Part shown: in pieces, positions 9,573 to 20,240 of the stretch
Layout: each line of letters opens with the position of its first letter
Numbering within the stretch: position 1 is the first letter of the stretch
Assembly (NCBI GenBank): GCA_907165275.2
Contig: OU015674.1
Location: 6,225,001-6,289,000, forward strand
Direction of reading: 5' to 3'
DNA from: Zygaena filipendulae
Taxonomy: Eukaryota; Arthropoda; Insecta; Lepidoptera; Zygaenidae
DNA length: 64,000 nt
Notes under the pieces: generated by a model
Database searches by the model: none
The model's input: the letters and a program-made list of their open reading frames with translations, nothing else
What the model was told of the DNA's origin: nothing
Program-made: the position numbers and the translations under genes

Positions 9573-10300
9573 AACATTACAAAAATAACAATTTAACCAA
9601 TAATGTATAGGAAAAGGAAGGCTGTGCTGTGTGGGTCCAATCGATCTCCGTCTCAGCACAAATAGTATGTCTAAGGACCAGCACACAATGAAACGCTGGT
9701 CTTCCAACATTTATAGCGCAATAGAGTTGAAAATCTATATCATTAACATTTTCGAACCGTCCTAGATCCTAGAGGTTAACTTAACTAATCCATTTATTTT
9801 AAACAGCGAAACGATACAGTAGTTTGAGTACTCTAAAGTACATAAAACAACTGGTGAAAAATTAACAGCGTTCTTCACTTCTATTGTCATTATTTACGAC
9901 AAACAACGTCTATTTGACTGAGCGTTTTCAGAGAGAACAGAATAACGGATAATTAGTGAAACTGGAACGAAAACTCTAACGATTGCAGACGGATAGAAAA
10001 CAAACTGGAGCAACGTGCCTATGTATATGAGATAGTCACCTACCATGGTTCTATCTGTAGTGTAAATGAGGAAAGTGAGTATCGAGCGAGTTAAACAGTG
10101 TGGAATCCTTGATTAATTTCAGATCAGAGAACATGAGAGATCACACTGAAGTTCAGGGCATGGGAATGGTTATAATATGGGGGATGAAAAGCATGGAAGT
10201 ATTATGATATTTAAATAGATAATTTGCTTGTTCTTTTCAAATAAAGAAACACGTTATACCTACTTAAATATTAAAAAAATACAATCTCTAAGGAAGGGTG
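9573..10300. other. Unassigned sequence
   Basis: No repeat family or gene recognised. A strong-looking splice-donor string (GAAAGTGAGTAT, about 10070) has no partner acceptor. Confidence 0.3.
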
Positions 10301-10333
10301 AAACTAGGGTGAAACCGCGGGGAAAACAGTTAC
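10301..10333 (+). mobile_element. Helitron 3' end remnant
   Basis: Only GGGTGAAACCGCGGGG and a decayed terminus (AACAGTTAC) remain. Confidence 0.4.
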
Positions 10334-10819
10334 TAACAATATACAGTAGCTGCGTAAGTTTCATAGCGAATGGAGATCCTCAGTAACTACCCCAGCGGAA
10401 GACAGGCACGAGATTATGAATAACAAAAGAAACACATCTAAATAGCCAAATAGGCTACACAAAAAACTGCCGGCGGCCAGATTCGAAGTAGGGGTAGCTT
10501 CAGTAACGGAATCACAAAAGAAAAGAGAAACATATTCGGAAGCCGTTAGTATCGCTCCGCTTTGCGAAACAAACACTGCAATACCATACCACCGGTTTCG
10601 CTTCTTTATCCATGGTAATGAGGCTTTGAAATTTCGGAAAATACATTTCGGCTGTGTTTTGCGACGTTTGATAAATGGGTCTGGGTTTTTGCTTTTTACA
10701 AATATCAGTAGTAAGTAAATTGAAATATTGCGAATGAAGAGGCAATATTTAAACTTTCCTAGCTAAGCTTTTTTATAGGTATTCGTCTTTTGAGCTTTAA
10801 ACTACTAACTATACTACTA

Positions 10820-10950
10820 CTAGTTTTACCCGCGGAGAAAAAAGTGCCCTATATGATTTTCTGAACCTCAGACAACGTGTACGAAAAAATTTTGATGATG
10901 ATTCGTTAAGTAGTTAAGGCGTTAAAGTGTAACAAACAAACTATCTCACA
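10820..10950 (-). mobile_element. Decayed Helitron, family A2
   Basis: On the minus strand CCGCGGGTAAAACTAG forms the end. The core ACGTTGTCTGAGGTTCAG and the reversed GTTTGTTACACTTTAACG mark an A2 copy with its first GC palindrome deleted. Confidence 0.55.
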
Positions 10951-12364
10951 CATGGAACTCCAAAACTGTATAATTATATATCCGGACACTATACTATGAC
11001 ACCGTAGATATTTGGGCAAGTGCCACAAAAACATATAGTACTGACTAGTGGTACTGACCCAGCCGCAAACCCGCGACCTCAATCGGCGAAGACAATCGTT
11101 AGCTGAAACCGCGCAATTGCACGGACTCTATGCGTACAGCCTCTCATCAAACTTCAACATGTGTATTTCGTGACTCTTTAGTTGAACGGGCAACGCTATG
11201 TAACCAAAAAGCAAATTTCACGCAACGCCGACCGTAAAATGGGTCCCTCAAGCTTATGTAGATGATGTTTCGTTTTTAAGGTTGTCCCTTAAACCCACAC
11301 ATTCAGCGGAAAATCTCGGAAAAGCTTTGTAAGAACTAATAATAATGACTGTTATAGAGGTTTTTTATATTTGCAATAGCTACTCGTAATCGGTATTTCA
11401 TAAAATTGATTTCGAATTTTTTGTTTGTATGTGATTTTTTTTTATAATTAGTTGCTAGTATCAGGAGTTTTCTTTTCACGAAAATTTAACTTTTTCATGT
11501 AACTTGTTGGTAACTTTGGTTACCAAACGATCGGAAACAAGGGGGAACCTCTGGTCGATTCAGCAGAAAAACTCAGCATTTAACAAGAAATATAAGCCTC
11601 TTCATCTATGTTTTTCGAATTCGAGATTTTTTTCCTGTCCTCCTGCCGGACAAGGAGTTTCGTGAAACATCTTATCATTTTACCCTTTTTGATAACATCT
11701 GTAAAAGACAGCGCCAGTTGTTTTATATCGAAGGGGAAGAAAAAACAACGTTTTGATTTTGGGTCGCGACAAACCTTTTTTGACTGTGTTTGTGAGGGTT
11801 TCGATGCTTGAAAGCTTCCGTTCGAAAGTTTGGCTTTTGTTTTATTATCCTCGGTGAAAATATTTTTGGACCCAAAATTTTAAAGCAATAACAATTAGTT
11901 AATCGAACTGTATAAATGAAGTAATTCAAAATCAAAACTTTAGATAGATCAAAGATACAGGTTTATGTTTTTACTAATAACCACAGCACAAGATAAAATA
12001 AGCTTAATTGTTTAAGGCAATATGTAACCTCAAATCTTAGAGCTAGTGATAGGTATGTGTAGTATTTCAGTCTCTCTGAAATGTTATATTTTCTGTATAA
12101 AGAATTAAAAGCATAGCTACCTAAGGCAATTTAAAATTTAAAAATTTTAATTTCCCTTTTTTTTAAAGTGTCCGAAACAACACATCGAGTCTGATGTTAC
12201 AAATTATAACCAGTAATGGTAACTTTAACTGAACTATGGCTGCATAATATCGTCGTCATATTGTATTCACCAACACGTGGCGTTTTGCATAATACCGAGG
12301 ACGAAAAGTGTAACGTGGTGGGGTGCTCGTGCATCGGAAATCGGTGCAATTCGATTCTGTTGCT
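10951..12364. other. Mostly unassigned sequence
   Basis: A weak minus-strand tRNA-like patch (about 11043-11125, GAGGTCGCGGGTTTGCGG) may be a SINE remnant. The remainder has no recognised repeat or gene. The short frames at 11608-11811 and 11723-11935 overlap antisense and lack family features. Confidence 0.3.
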
Positions 12365-12580
12365 GGGTCCTTATTCCCAATGACCAACAACAGTCCTTGG
12401 CCCTTGCCCATAACGCGCGTCCCAAGAACTCAATCCCGAAAGGCTCCAGGTGAGAAAATATTAGAAAATGATATTCTGTATGCCATAAGACACGTTGTAA
12501 ATGTATTTTTTTTGAAGTGTAACTTCTTTGAGCTCGAGGAATAACAATTTTTGTGGCGCATCCATAATGGGCGCATCATT
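12365..12580 (+). mobile_element. GGCCCTTATTCAC MITE, diverged copy
   Basis: It matches the family through GGTCCTTATTCCCAATGACC, CCATAACGCGCGTCCCAA and the core TTGTAAATGTATTTTTTTTG. The right terminus is decayed. Compare the intact copies at 36850 and 43793. Confidence 0.65.
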
Positions 12581-13868
12581 TAAACACTACGTACCTATTA
12601 CCTATTATGATCATGTGACCCAACGTAGCAAATGGAGTGCTTGCGAGTAAAAAACAAGATCCGTCCGTTTATACAATTGGTACACATCTACAACAAATTG
12701 GAGATACGATTTACATACAATATTAACTATGTAAGGTTAACTCTATAACTTTACAGCCCGCACAATAACCTGTCAGAAACAGGCACGTTTGCAAAAATAA
12801 CGGGATAACTCATGGAAGCATACGTAATTTCACTTAAAACATCCAAACCTTTAATTAACCCTGGCAATGTCGAAACGGATCGTAGGGGTGCAGCCTTGAA
12901 GGCTTTTATTAAGACATCAAACCCGTTATTGTAGGAGTCTTGAATCTGTCAAAAACACTAAATGTTTTTGCTGCTATCAAATTAAAACCCTATTCAGAAG
13001 CCGCTTAGAGTCATTTCAGAAAATTGTTTTGTAAGTAATAAAAGATGGATTACTGAAGGCAAGTACCCAGTCGTTTACTTAGCTACAAGCGATATGATCC
13101 GTCTTTACTCGAATGGAGCTGAAACTCACGTTGGATTTTTATATTTTTACCGTTCAGATTCATGGAATTATAGCGAAATTCTTTATGTTTTTACTTCGCA
13201 TTTTAGCTTTAGGAGATAGGTACCTACGTAGAAGATAAAACTATGATAAATAATTCTTTCGGCTTCGAATAAAAACAGATTGAAATAAAAAGGATCCCAA
13301 CATATTTGAGATGATATTTTTTTTTTTTATATAATTTTCCAAATCCACGAGATCCTAAAGTAAGCTTAAACCAAAACTATTGCGGGAATTAGGTGTTAGA
13401 TAGAAAATAAAATCTGTTCCTTATAATATCGATAGATGATTATATTCTCTGAGGAAGTATTGAAACATTGAAATGTCTTTAACACATCACAATAGAGGGG
13501 TGAGAGAAAAACAATCGCTCCAACTTTTTGCCGTTTAAAAAGAAATATTAAAAAAAAAAAGACGCAGCCGAGATATCAGCAAAGAGAGTGAACAGATGAT
13601 AAATAGATATCACGGCCATTTGAATAAGTTGGTATAAAAAGGGCAAGTGAACTCCGAGGAAATCCTTTTTTCCCTCATCTCGCTTCTCTTATATTAAATC
13701 CGCGAGTTGAACTCGGGTTTGCTAAGGAATTCCGCGTGAGATGTAAATCGTTGTAGAGTTAGAAAAACCATTTCGTTGTATTAAAACTACAAAAATATTA
13801 TATCAGCAAATAGCTTGCTATGTAATAATGGACAGATATATACACTCAATGTTACATGATACAAGATG
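12581..13868. other. Unassigned sequence, 1.3 kb
   Basis: No gene or known repeat seen. It contains short poly-T and poly-A runs (13316-13328 and 13549-13560). Confidence 0.3.
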
Positions 13869-14079
13869 TCCATGCTAATATTATGAATGCGAAAGTAACT
13901 CTGTCTGTCTGTCAGTCTGTCTGTTACGCTTTCACACCTTAACGGCTGAAAGTTGTTCTCATGAAGTTTTGCATACGTTTTCAGGGGTACAGAGAAAGAA
14001 GGACACAGGGTACTTTTTATCCCGGAATTCCCGTGGGAACTCCGAAATTAACGCGGGTGAAACCGCGGAGAACAGCTAG
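13869..14079 (+). mobile_element. Helitron, family A2, complete
   Basis: It runs from TCCATGCTAATATTATGAAT to CAGCTAG before T, with a (TCTG)n tract at about 13901-13924, the core TTACGCTTTCACACC, and the 3' palindromes ATTCCCGTGGGAACTCC and CGCGGGTGAAACCGCGG. 211 bp. The base before the TC is G, not the usual A. Confidence 0.8.
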
Positions 14080-14985
14080 TATCATATACATACCTACTAT
14101 TAAGTTGTATCGGTCTATTACATATTTTTTACAAAACAACATTTTTATAACAAAAAATTGAGACACTCTGAAAGAGGAAAAAATACGCTATTGGGTTTAT
14201 ACAAAAACATTCCGCTTTTTTTCTGCCGCCACTACTAAGTGTAGTGCAAGCCTTACCTCAACCATCCATCTTCCGGAGTCATTTGTTACGAGATGAAGTG
14301 TAGAGAGATACTTAGTACATAGGTATAACGGTATACGTACAGACGGACAGACTCTTTGACAGGAAAGAGTAGCTTTTACTTTGAATCTTAAGGTAACTCT
14401 ACTAAGAATTTACAGTGAAAAGTTTATTCCTACAATATAGAGTAGTGCTAAAGAGGATTACGTTGACCAATGATCTTGAAGTTTTGGTCTCTTTATTTGT
14501 ATGAGCGCCACAGGTGTTCTAGGATTTAGGAGTACTGATGTCTTGTTAAATTTTCCTTTATTAGGTACCCAAAAATATATGTACTCAACAGTCGAATTGT
14601 CACCGACAGATATGATTAGGTTTTGAGAACAGAAGTAAGCAAAGTTAAATATAATATGTTTTTAATTCAACAAAAAAAATAATAAAAATTGCAACGCATA
14701 GAAAAACAAATACAAACAGAAACAACAGTTCAATGACCGAAACACAAAATGAAACGTTAAAAAATCATTATTTATAATCAAACATCATTGAGATGACGAC
14801 TTGATTGGACCTTTTGTATTGGCTAAATAAGTAATGTGGGCCAAGAGATTTATTGTGTAACACACTTAGCCTGCTAAAAGTTTTCGAACAGAGATATAGG
14901 ATACACACATAATAGTTTCTATTATTGATAAATAAACAAGTTCCTGGGAATACGGAACTTGAGGCTGCGAAATCGGCGCATGCAT
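14080..14985. other. Unassigned sequence
   Basis: No recognised gene or repeat family. Confidence 0.3.
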
Positions 14986-15165
14986 GTTGTCACTACATAG
15001 TATGAAACAAAGTCGCTTCCCGCTGTCTGTCTGTCCCTGAGTATTTCATGCGGTTTTCACCAATAGATAGAGTGATTCATAGGGAAGGTTTATATCTATA
15101 TTTTATCCTGGAATTCCCGCGGGAACTCCGAAATTACCGCGGGAAAAACCGCGGGGGACAGCTAG
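14986..15165 (+). mobile_element. Helitron, family F
   Basis: It carries AACAAAGTCGCTTCCCGCTG-like sequence, TCATGCGGTTTTCACCAATA, the palindromes ATTCCCGCGGGAACTCC and ACCGCGGGAAAAACCGCGG, and ends CAGCTAG before T. The exact 5' end is uncertain. Relatives on the minus strand are at 32738 and 62064. Confidence 0.65.
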
Positions 15166-15360
15166 TGTTCTATAAATGAAATTGCTAAATAAACAAATGA
15201 CGTAATAATCGGTCGGAGGTGTTTAAAATGGCAACCCCAAAGCAAAGAATTTCATATAACAAGCCGCGGCAAAAAAAATTTTCCCCTTCAATCAAAGAAG
15301 TTTCACTTTAAAAAAATACATTTACATCGTGTGTTATGGTATACAGAATATTAATCTATT

Positions 15361-15453
15361 TCTAATATTTTGGCTTCTGAAGTGGTCAGAATTGTGTTTT
15401 TAGGACGCGCGTTATGGCCAAGGAATGTTGTTGGTCATAGAGAATAAGGGCCC
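15361..15453 (-). mobile_element. GGCCCTTATTCAC MITE, 5' half
   Basis: On the minus strand it starts GGGCCCTTATTCTCTATGAC and continues CAACAACATTCCTTGGCC and ACGCGCGTCCTAAAA before breaking off. A half copy. Confidence 0.65.
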
Positions 15454-15972
15454 AGCACTGTCCACAACATGTGGTCAACGGCGATGGCATAGCACAAACA
15501 TAGAATACTTTCATATTAGATGAGTGTTGAGTTGAGTTACATCCGTGACACCCCATACAAACAAACCGATTCAACTTCTCACTACTACAGCGGACGGCTT
15601 GTGTGCACACGCATTGTCTGCGTGCGTGTGGCGTAGCACTCGCGACGGGGCGCGGCGAGTGACAGAGAGAGTTCCAAAATCAAGTTGATATTTCCCAACG
15701 CAGTAACAGCCTAAACAGCCATCCCTTTGAGGCTTGCTACTTGTGGCGTTGCGTGGTCGAGGTTCGGAGTGTCGCTTCTTTATGTAGTAATATAGTTAAT
15801 ATTCTTTGGTAGAGTGACCTCAATACTAGTAGTGTTCATTTCCCGATGGCAATAATGTTATTTCCTATTAAAAAATACAGCGCGTGCCGTAGTTATCGGG
15901 TGCATCGATGCAGCGTCGATCGAGAAGCGAAGCGTAACGATGTCGTTATTGACGACTTCTGCATATAGACTT
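15454..15972. other. Unassigned sequence with GC-rich patch
   Basis: No gene recognised. The stretch at about 15765-15800 (CGGAGTGTCGCTTCTTTAT) is repeated near 24968-24987, so at least part is an interspersed repeat of unknown type. Confidence 0.3.
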
Positions 15973-16199
15973 AGGCTGCGTTCACACTGAATATTATCTT
16001 GGCCGTCTGCGAGTCAGCGCTACGCAGTTCACGGATCTTCCATTACATATTCAATTTTTGCTCACACCAAACTGGACAATATGCTGTCGTCTGTCCACTT
16101 GCTAATGTGCTACTTTTTAAAGTGTGCTATTTTTTTTTAATGAAAGTGTGGTCAAATATTGTAAGTAGGTACGATTGTAAACGTATCAACTTCGCTAAT

Positions 16200-16290
16200 G
16201 GAAAGAAAGAAAGAAAGAAAAGGCATTTATTTGGACACAGAGACAACACAATTACAATTATTTTATACAAACATGATTTAACAAAAAAAA
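16200..16290 (-). mobile_element. LINE 3' tail with (GAAA)n
   Basis: The sequence GAAAGAAAGAAAGAAAGAAA followed by GGCATTTATTTGGACAC has the layout of a minus-strand LINE 3' end with a tetranucleotide tail. No coding part remains. Confidence 0.45.
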
Positions 16291-16456
16291 AAAATTGTCC
16301 GCGATGGACTCCGAAACTACTGAACGGATTTTGATAAAATTTTGTAACCATTCATAAAATGGTCCAACTTAAAAGTTAGGATAGTTTTTATCTCGGAATT
16401 CCGGCGGGAACTCCAGAACTCAGGATGACGCGGATGAAATCTCGGGGGACAGCTAG
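16291..16456 (+). mobile_element. Helitron, family B, 5'-truncated
   Basis: It begins inside the family B core (TTGTCCGCGATGGACTCC), continues ACTGAACGGATTTTGAT and ATTCCGGCGGGAACTCC, and ends CAGCTAG before T. The first ~30 bp present in the full copy at 53807 are missing, at the junction with a poly-A run. Confidence 0.7.
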
Positions 16457-17129
16457 TATATATATACATGACAATATTATGAGAACAAATGGTGCTTGTG
16501 TGGTGCGTCCCCGTGACCAAAACGGTCACTGCCTCAGCATGTTGCTATGAGTGCGGGCACTCCTAGCGCTGATTTTCAGTCAGGACCGCGCAATGGCGCT
16601 AAGCTATTGTCGCTGTTGTACTCGGTACCCAGCTTGACACTGTGCGTAGAAGCCGTTTTATTGCATGGGACAAAAGCAGGAACGACAATTCATGCAGTCT
16701 GACTTTACGATCGCTGCTGGCAATACGTTTGGTGTGAACGCGGCTCTATAGTTTAATAGGTCTTGCTCATGTTAGCCTTCCTATAATGCTTATGATAATA
16801 TCATTGACGTCAGCTATATTTTCAAACGGTATTATAATCAAATCGATTCTGGAGACAGCCACTTTCACAGCTACAATAAATATGGAATACGTAATATTTT
16901 GTGACGATGTTTAAGATCATGCATAAACTGCGAAACGAGTTTGGATAAAACTTAACTAAACGAGGCTTCCTTTTCTAAGTAGTCAAACAAACACTAAGAA
17001 AGGGTTTCTGGAAATACAATCCCTAAAGGTTAAAATTTTGTATGGAGGAGCCCTCAGCGGTTTTAACTTTTCTTTTCAAATAAATAAATAAATACGTGAT
17101 TCAGGGTTTCTTGTAATTTGACCCTTACG

Positions 17130-17173
17130 AGTAGATAGAGGGAAACGCGGGTGAAAACGCGCTGACCAGCTAG
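17130..17173 (+). mobile_element. Helitron 3' end remnant
   Basis: The hairpin ACGCGGGTGAAAACGCG is followed by CCAGCTAG before T. The upstream part is too diverged to place in a family. Confidence 0.5.
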
Positions 17174-17469
17174 TCTTTGATATTAGTAGGAAAAACCTTA
17201 AGATTTAGCAGGCAGGCTTTTATCGGTGTTTTATCGGTGCATTGTGAGCGCTATAATCGCATAATTCTGCTAAATCTGGTCACACTGGAGACCCGTGTCT
17301 GTACATTTTTTTATTTATTAACATAACAATCGTGATGAAGGTCAAAATAACTATTATATCAATGTTATAAATTGTGCCCTTCTGTGAAACAGAGATATAT
17401 AAGCAATAGTTCAGTCACAACTTCTGCACGTTAGACACGTCTTATTATCACAGAGAAAATAATAAAAGT

Positions 17470-17774
17470 ACAACTAGAAAGGCAATGAAGACCAAGCAGG
17501 CACGCCACGACTATGAGCAAAGGTTTTATTTATTGTAGTTTCTTGTGTGTATTTTTATACTTATTATGTGTTGGTATATATGTATTGCATGTAATATTTT
17601 TATAATTAAATAGTTAAAGACGCCTTCGATTTATTAATATACAGTCATGTATTTTATATTATAATTGTTCGCATTTTAATTGCTGTTCTACTGTATCATA
17701 CTTACTGTTTAACTGTTATAAAATATGTCCCCATACTCCACCTGGTAGCCTGGAAGAGATCGCTTTATTCTTTG
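17470..17774 (+). mobile_element. LINE 3' UTR, upstream part (interrupted)
   Basis: AT-rich 3' UTR-like sequence leads into GGTAGCCTGGAAGAGATCGC, the conserved motif just before the tail in this LINE group (compare minus strand 31610-31990). It is then interrupted by a MITE at 17775. The tail resumes at about 17994. Confidence 0.55.
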
Positions 17775-17993
17775 TGCCCTTATTCTCTATGACCAACAAC
17801 ATTTCTTGCCCATAACGCGCGGCCTAAATACACCGATCGCTCCAGATGCCAAAGTATTAGAATTTAATATTCTGTATACCATAATAAATATTGTAAATGT
17901 ATTTTTTTAAAGGGAAACTTCTTTGATCGCGAGGGAAAAACAATTTTTGTGTCGTCTTATCTTAACGCGGCGTGTTATGGTCGTAGTGAAGCC
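17775..17993 (+). mobile_element. GGCCCTTATTCAC MITE nested in a LINE 3' UTR
   Basis: It runs from GCCCTTATTCTCTATGACC through CCATAACGCGCGGCC and TTGTAAATGTATTTTTTT to a decayed right end (GTTATGGTCGTAGTGAA). About 219 bp, matching the intact copies at 36850 and 43793. Confidence 0.75.
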
Positions 17994-18040
17994 TTATTGT
18001 AGTGCTCAATAAAGTGTTTTTCATTCACTCATTCATTGAA
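17994..18040 (+). mobile_element. LINE 3' tail, downstream part
   Basis: TGCTCAATAAAGTGTTTTTC followed by ATTCACTCATTCATTG resumes the LINE end interrupted at 17775. Confidence 0.6.
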
Positions 18041-18161
18041 ACGCTATAATTAAACTTAGAAAAATTCTCTACTAATAGGGTCCCGAATATATTATCTACA
18101 TCTACAATATTCCACGCGCAGTCAATTTTAAACAACCTAAGTAACTATGTTGTCAAATAGC

Positions 18162-18492
18162 AATAGGGATGTTGACTACTATTAAAAAACAAAATTCTAA
18201 TTAGTCCGTCAGTTAGAAAATAAAAAAACAATAGACACGTATTTTTTGCCTTTTTAAATAAATTAAAATATACAGAGATAAAGCGCATTAAAGTTTAGGA
18301 TGAGGAAGGTCGTGACGTCACTAACCGCAAAACCGCCATACAAACTGTCAGAATAGTGACGTCACGCGAAATTTCAACTCAATACATCGCCGTTATTTTT
18401 TGATTACGTAAAAAAAGAAAAAATACGTGTCCAATATTTTTTAATAATCTACAAGACGGACTAAAAAATAAAAATTAGTCAACATGCCCATT
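18162..18492 (+). mobile_element. CRE-type MITE, copy 2
   Basis: Ends AATAGGGATGTTGACTA and TAGTCAACATGCCCATT are near-perfect inverted repeats. Two TGACGTCA sites lie in the centre (GTGACGTCACTAAC and AGTGACGTCACGCG). Belongs to the same subfamily as the copy at 56179. Confidence 0.8.
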
Positions 18493-19303
18493 CATTACGG
18501 TAATGAATGGGTGGGTGTGTGTGTGCGTGACGAATAGCTTTGAGTGCGAGAATCGCCCGGCGACACACTGATTATCATCTGTTTTCACACTAGATACACT
18601 GTTATGAAGTCCCTTCTACCTGTTCTGTGGTCGGGCGCGAGAATAAGTTCGCCAACTCGTAGCTCGGACGTCGCTCCGCCTAATGAAAAATGTTCCACGG
18701 GGAATCCCCTGAACGAAAAATATCGGCTTGTCGGCCAGTACGATTATTGCCAATTTAACTTTGTTATTTTACCAAAAGAAAGGAACAAAACTACTAAGCA
18801 CAAAAGCAATGGAACTGTAAAACTTTCATTCCGTTCCCGCGGTTTCGGCCACGTGAATTTGAGGATTCCCTCGGGAACTCTCAGAGCCTCACAAAAAATC
18901 TGGAGAGTCAAATGTCCAATTAAAGAAAAGGTATAACCCTATTTTATTTTTCCATAGGTACATCAACCATTAGCTAATAATTAGCTGTTCGGAATGTAAA
19001 AAATAAGGTAGGTATTTTCTTAAAGACCTTTTCGTTACTTTGACAATTTACGTTGCTTCCCACAAGTTGATCCTTCTAAGTTACATCATTGAATTGCGTA
19101 CCTAATAATCTTTTTTTATTAACGGATTCCCTACCAAGCTATAAAAAGCTGTTATTTTTTTCAAACCCACCTGAAAAATTCACTTGAACACGGTAGTATA
19201 TCTGAATACAAGTATAAGCTGATGCTGATGATAGCCAAGATCTTTCACGACAACAAACATAGGTAAATTTTCAATATTTACTCGTTATTTACTTTGTTTA
19301 GTA
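18493..19303. other. Unassigned sequence containing a 130-codon frame
   Basis: The plus-strand frame at 18544-18936 is one of the longest in the window (130 codons). It matches no family I know, has no promoter or splice context, and its 3' part resembles a decayed Helitron GC module (CCGCGGTTTCGGCCACGTG). Probably fortuitous. Confidence 0.3.
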
Positions 19304-19593
19304 TCTATATATAATAAAAATGAATCACCAAATGTGTTGCTAAGCGCATAACTTCCAAACGACTGCACCAAATTGGATAATTGTTTTTTTTGTGTTCGAT
19401 ATTGTCAAGACAAAGTTTGGAGTTCCTGCGGGAATTCTGAAACTCACGCGGGTGAATCTCCGAAACGGTTGGCCCGATATTGACGGGACTTTCACTGCTA
19501 ATTAGCTGTTGTTATAAGGACTAAATTCAACTGCATTGGAGTTCCTGCGGGGATGCCGAAACTCACGCGGGTGAAACCGCGGGGCACAGCTAG
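19304..19593 (+). mobile_element. Helitron, family C, complete
   Basis: It runs from TCTATATATAATAAAAATG after A to CAGCTAG. It carries two successive GC modules (about 19422-19456 and 19539-19580), the second followed by the terminal hairpin GCGGGTGAAACCGCGG. 290 bp. The next Helitron begins at the very next base. Confidence 0.8.
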
Positions 19594-19830
19594 TCCTACT
19601 AATATTATAAACGCGAAAGTTTGTAAGAATGTATGGATGGATAGATGGATGGATGGATGGATGGATGGATGGATGTTTGTTGCTCTTTCACGCAAAAACT
19701 ACTGGATGAATTTAAATGAAACTTTACAATAATAAGCTATAGCTTATACATCAGATTAGGGTACTTTTTATCCCGGAATTCCCGCGGGAACTCTGAAATT
19801 AACGCGGGTGAAACCGCGGGGCACAACTAG
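19594..19830 (+). mobile_element. Helitron, family A, containing a (GGAT)n microsatellite
   Basis: It runs from TCCTACTAATATTATAAACG to CAACTAG before T, directly abutting the previous CTAG. An expanded GGAT tract lies at 19633-19675 where other family A copies have a few GATGTTTG units. The 3' palindromes ATTCCCGCGGGAACTC and CGCGGGTGAAACCGCGG are intact. Confidence 0.85.
19633..19675 (+). repeat. (GGAT)n microsatellite
   Basis: About ten near-perfect GGAT/GATG units with one interruption (ATAG). It is internal to the family A Helitron. Confidence 0.9.
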
Positions 19831-20140
19831 TTTATTATAAAAATAACCGTAAGTATTGTCTGGTGCGATCCGCCTCTGTGCAGCATCGGGTAAACAGTTC
19901 CTGGCAGGGGAGGCGTTTTATATATAATTTACGGCCCGCGCCTACAGACCGCGTGTCCGCACAACACGCATTTAATGTATTGTACGTCGATACACAATAG
20001 GTAAGGAATACACGTGGAAAACACACGAACAGAGGCTTTTGTGGATTTCATTCGAAAACAAAAACATATGTATTGTATTATGTCTAAAGATAAAATCAGG
20101 GATTGGTCGAAAATGGACGCACAATGAAATTATAAAACGG

Positions 20141-20240
20141 TATTTATTTATTTATTTTTTATTTTATTTATTTATTTATTTATTTACTAATTTATAAACA
20201 TTGTTACAACTTGACGGTGCTACATAAACCTTTTTTAAAT
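20141..20240 (-). mobile_element. Probable LINE 3' tail with (AAAT)n
   Basis: A run of ATTT units (20141-20186) precedes ACTAATTTATAAACATTG. On the minus strand this reads as a 3' UTR ending in an (AAAT)n tail. No coding part. Confidence 0.35.

Larger units (their letters stand above)
15973..16745. mobile_element. Possible hAT-like element carrying nested insertions
   Basis: AGGCTGCGTTCACACTGAA at the left mirrors TTTGGTGTGAACGCGGCT at the right. Weakly matching TATAGACTT/TATAGTTTA flanks could be a degraded target duplication. Between the ends lie a (GAAA)n LINE tail (16200-16290) and a family B Helitron (16291-16456). No transposase is visible, and the 111-codon frame at 15999-16334 crosses these insertions. 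Confidence 0.45.

Noticed and set aside
10060..10085. Splice donor GAAAGTGAGTAT marking an exon
   Set aside because: No acceptor or open frame of credible length upstream.
18544..18936. 130-codon plus-strand frame as a gene
   Set aside because: No domain, signal or splice context. Part resembles a decayed Helitron module.
19633..19675. CRISPR-like short repeat array
   Set aside because: It is a (GGAT)n microsatellite within a Helitron, with no spacers.
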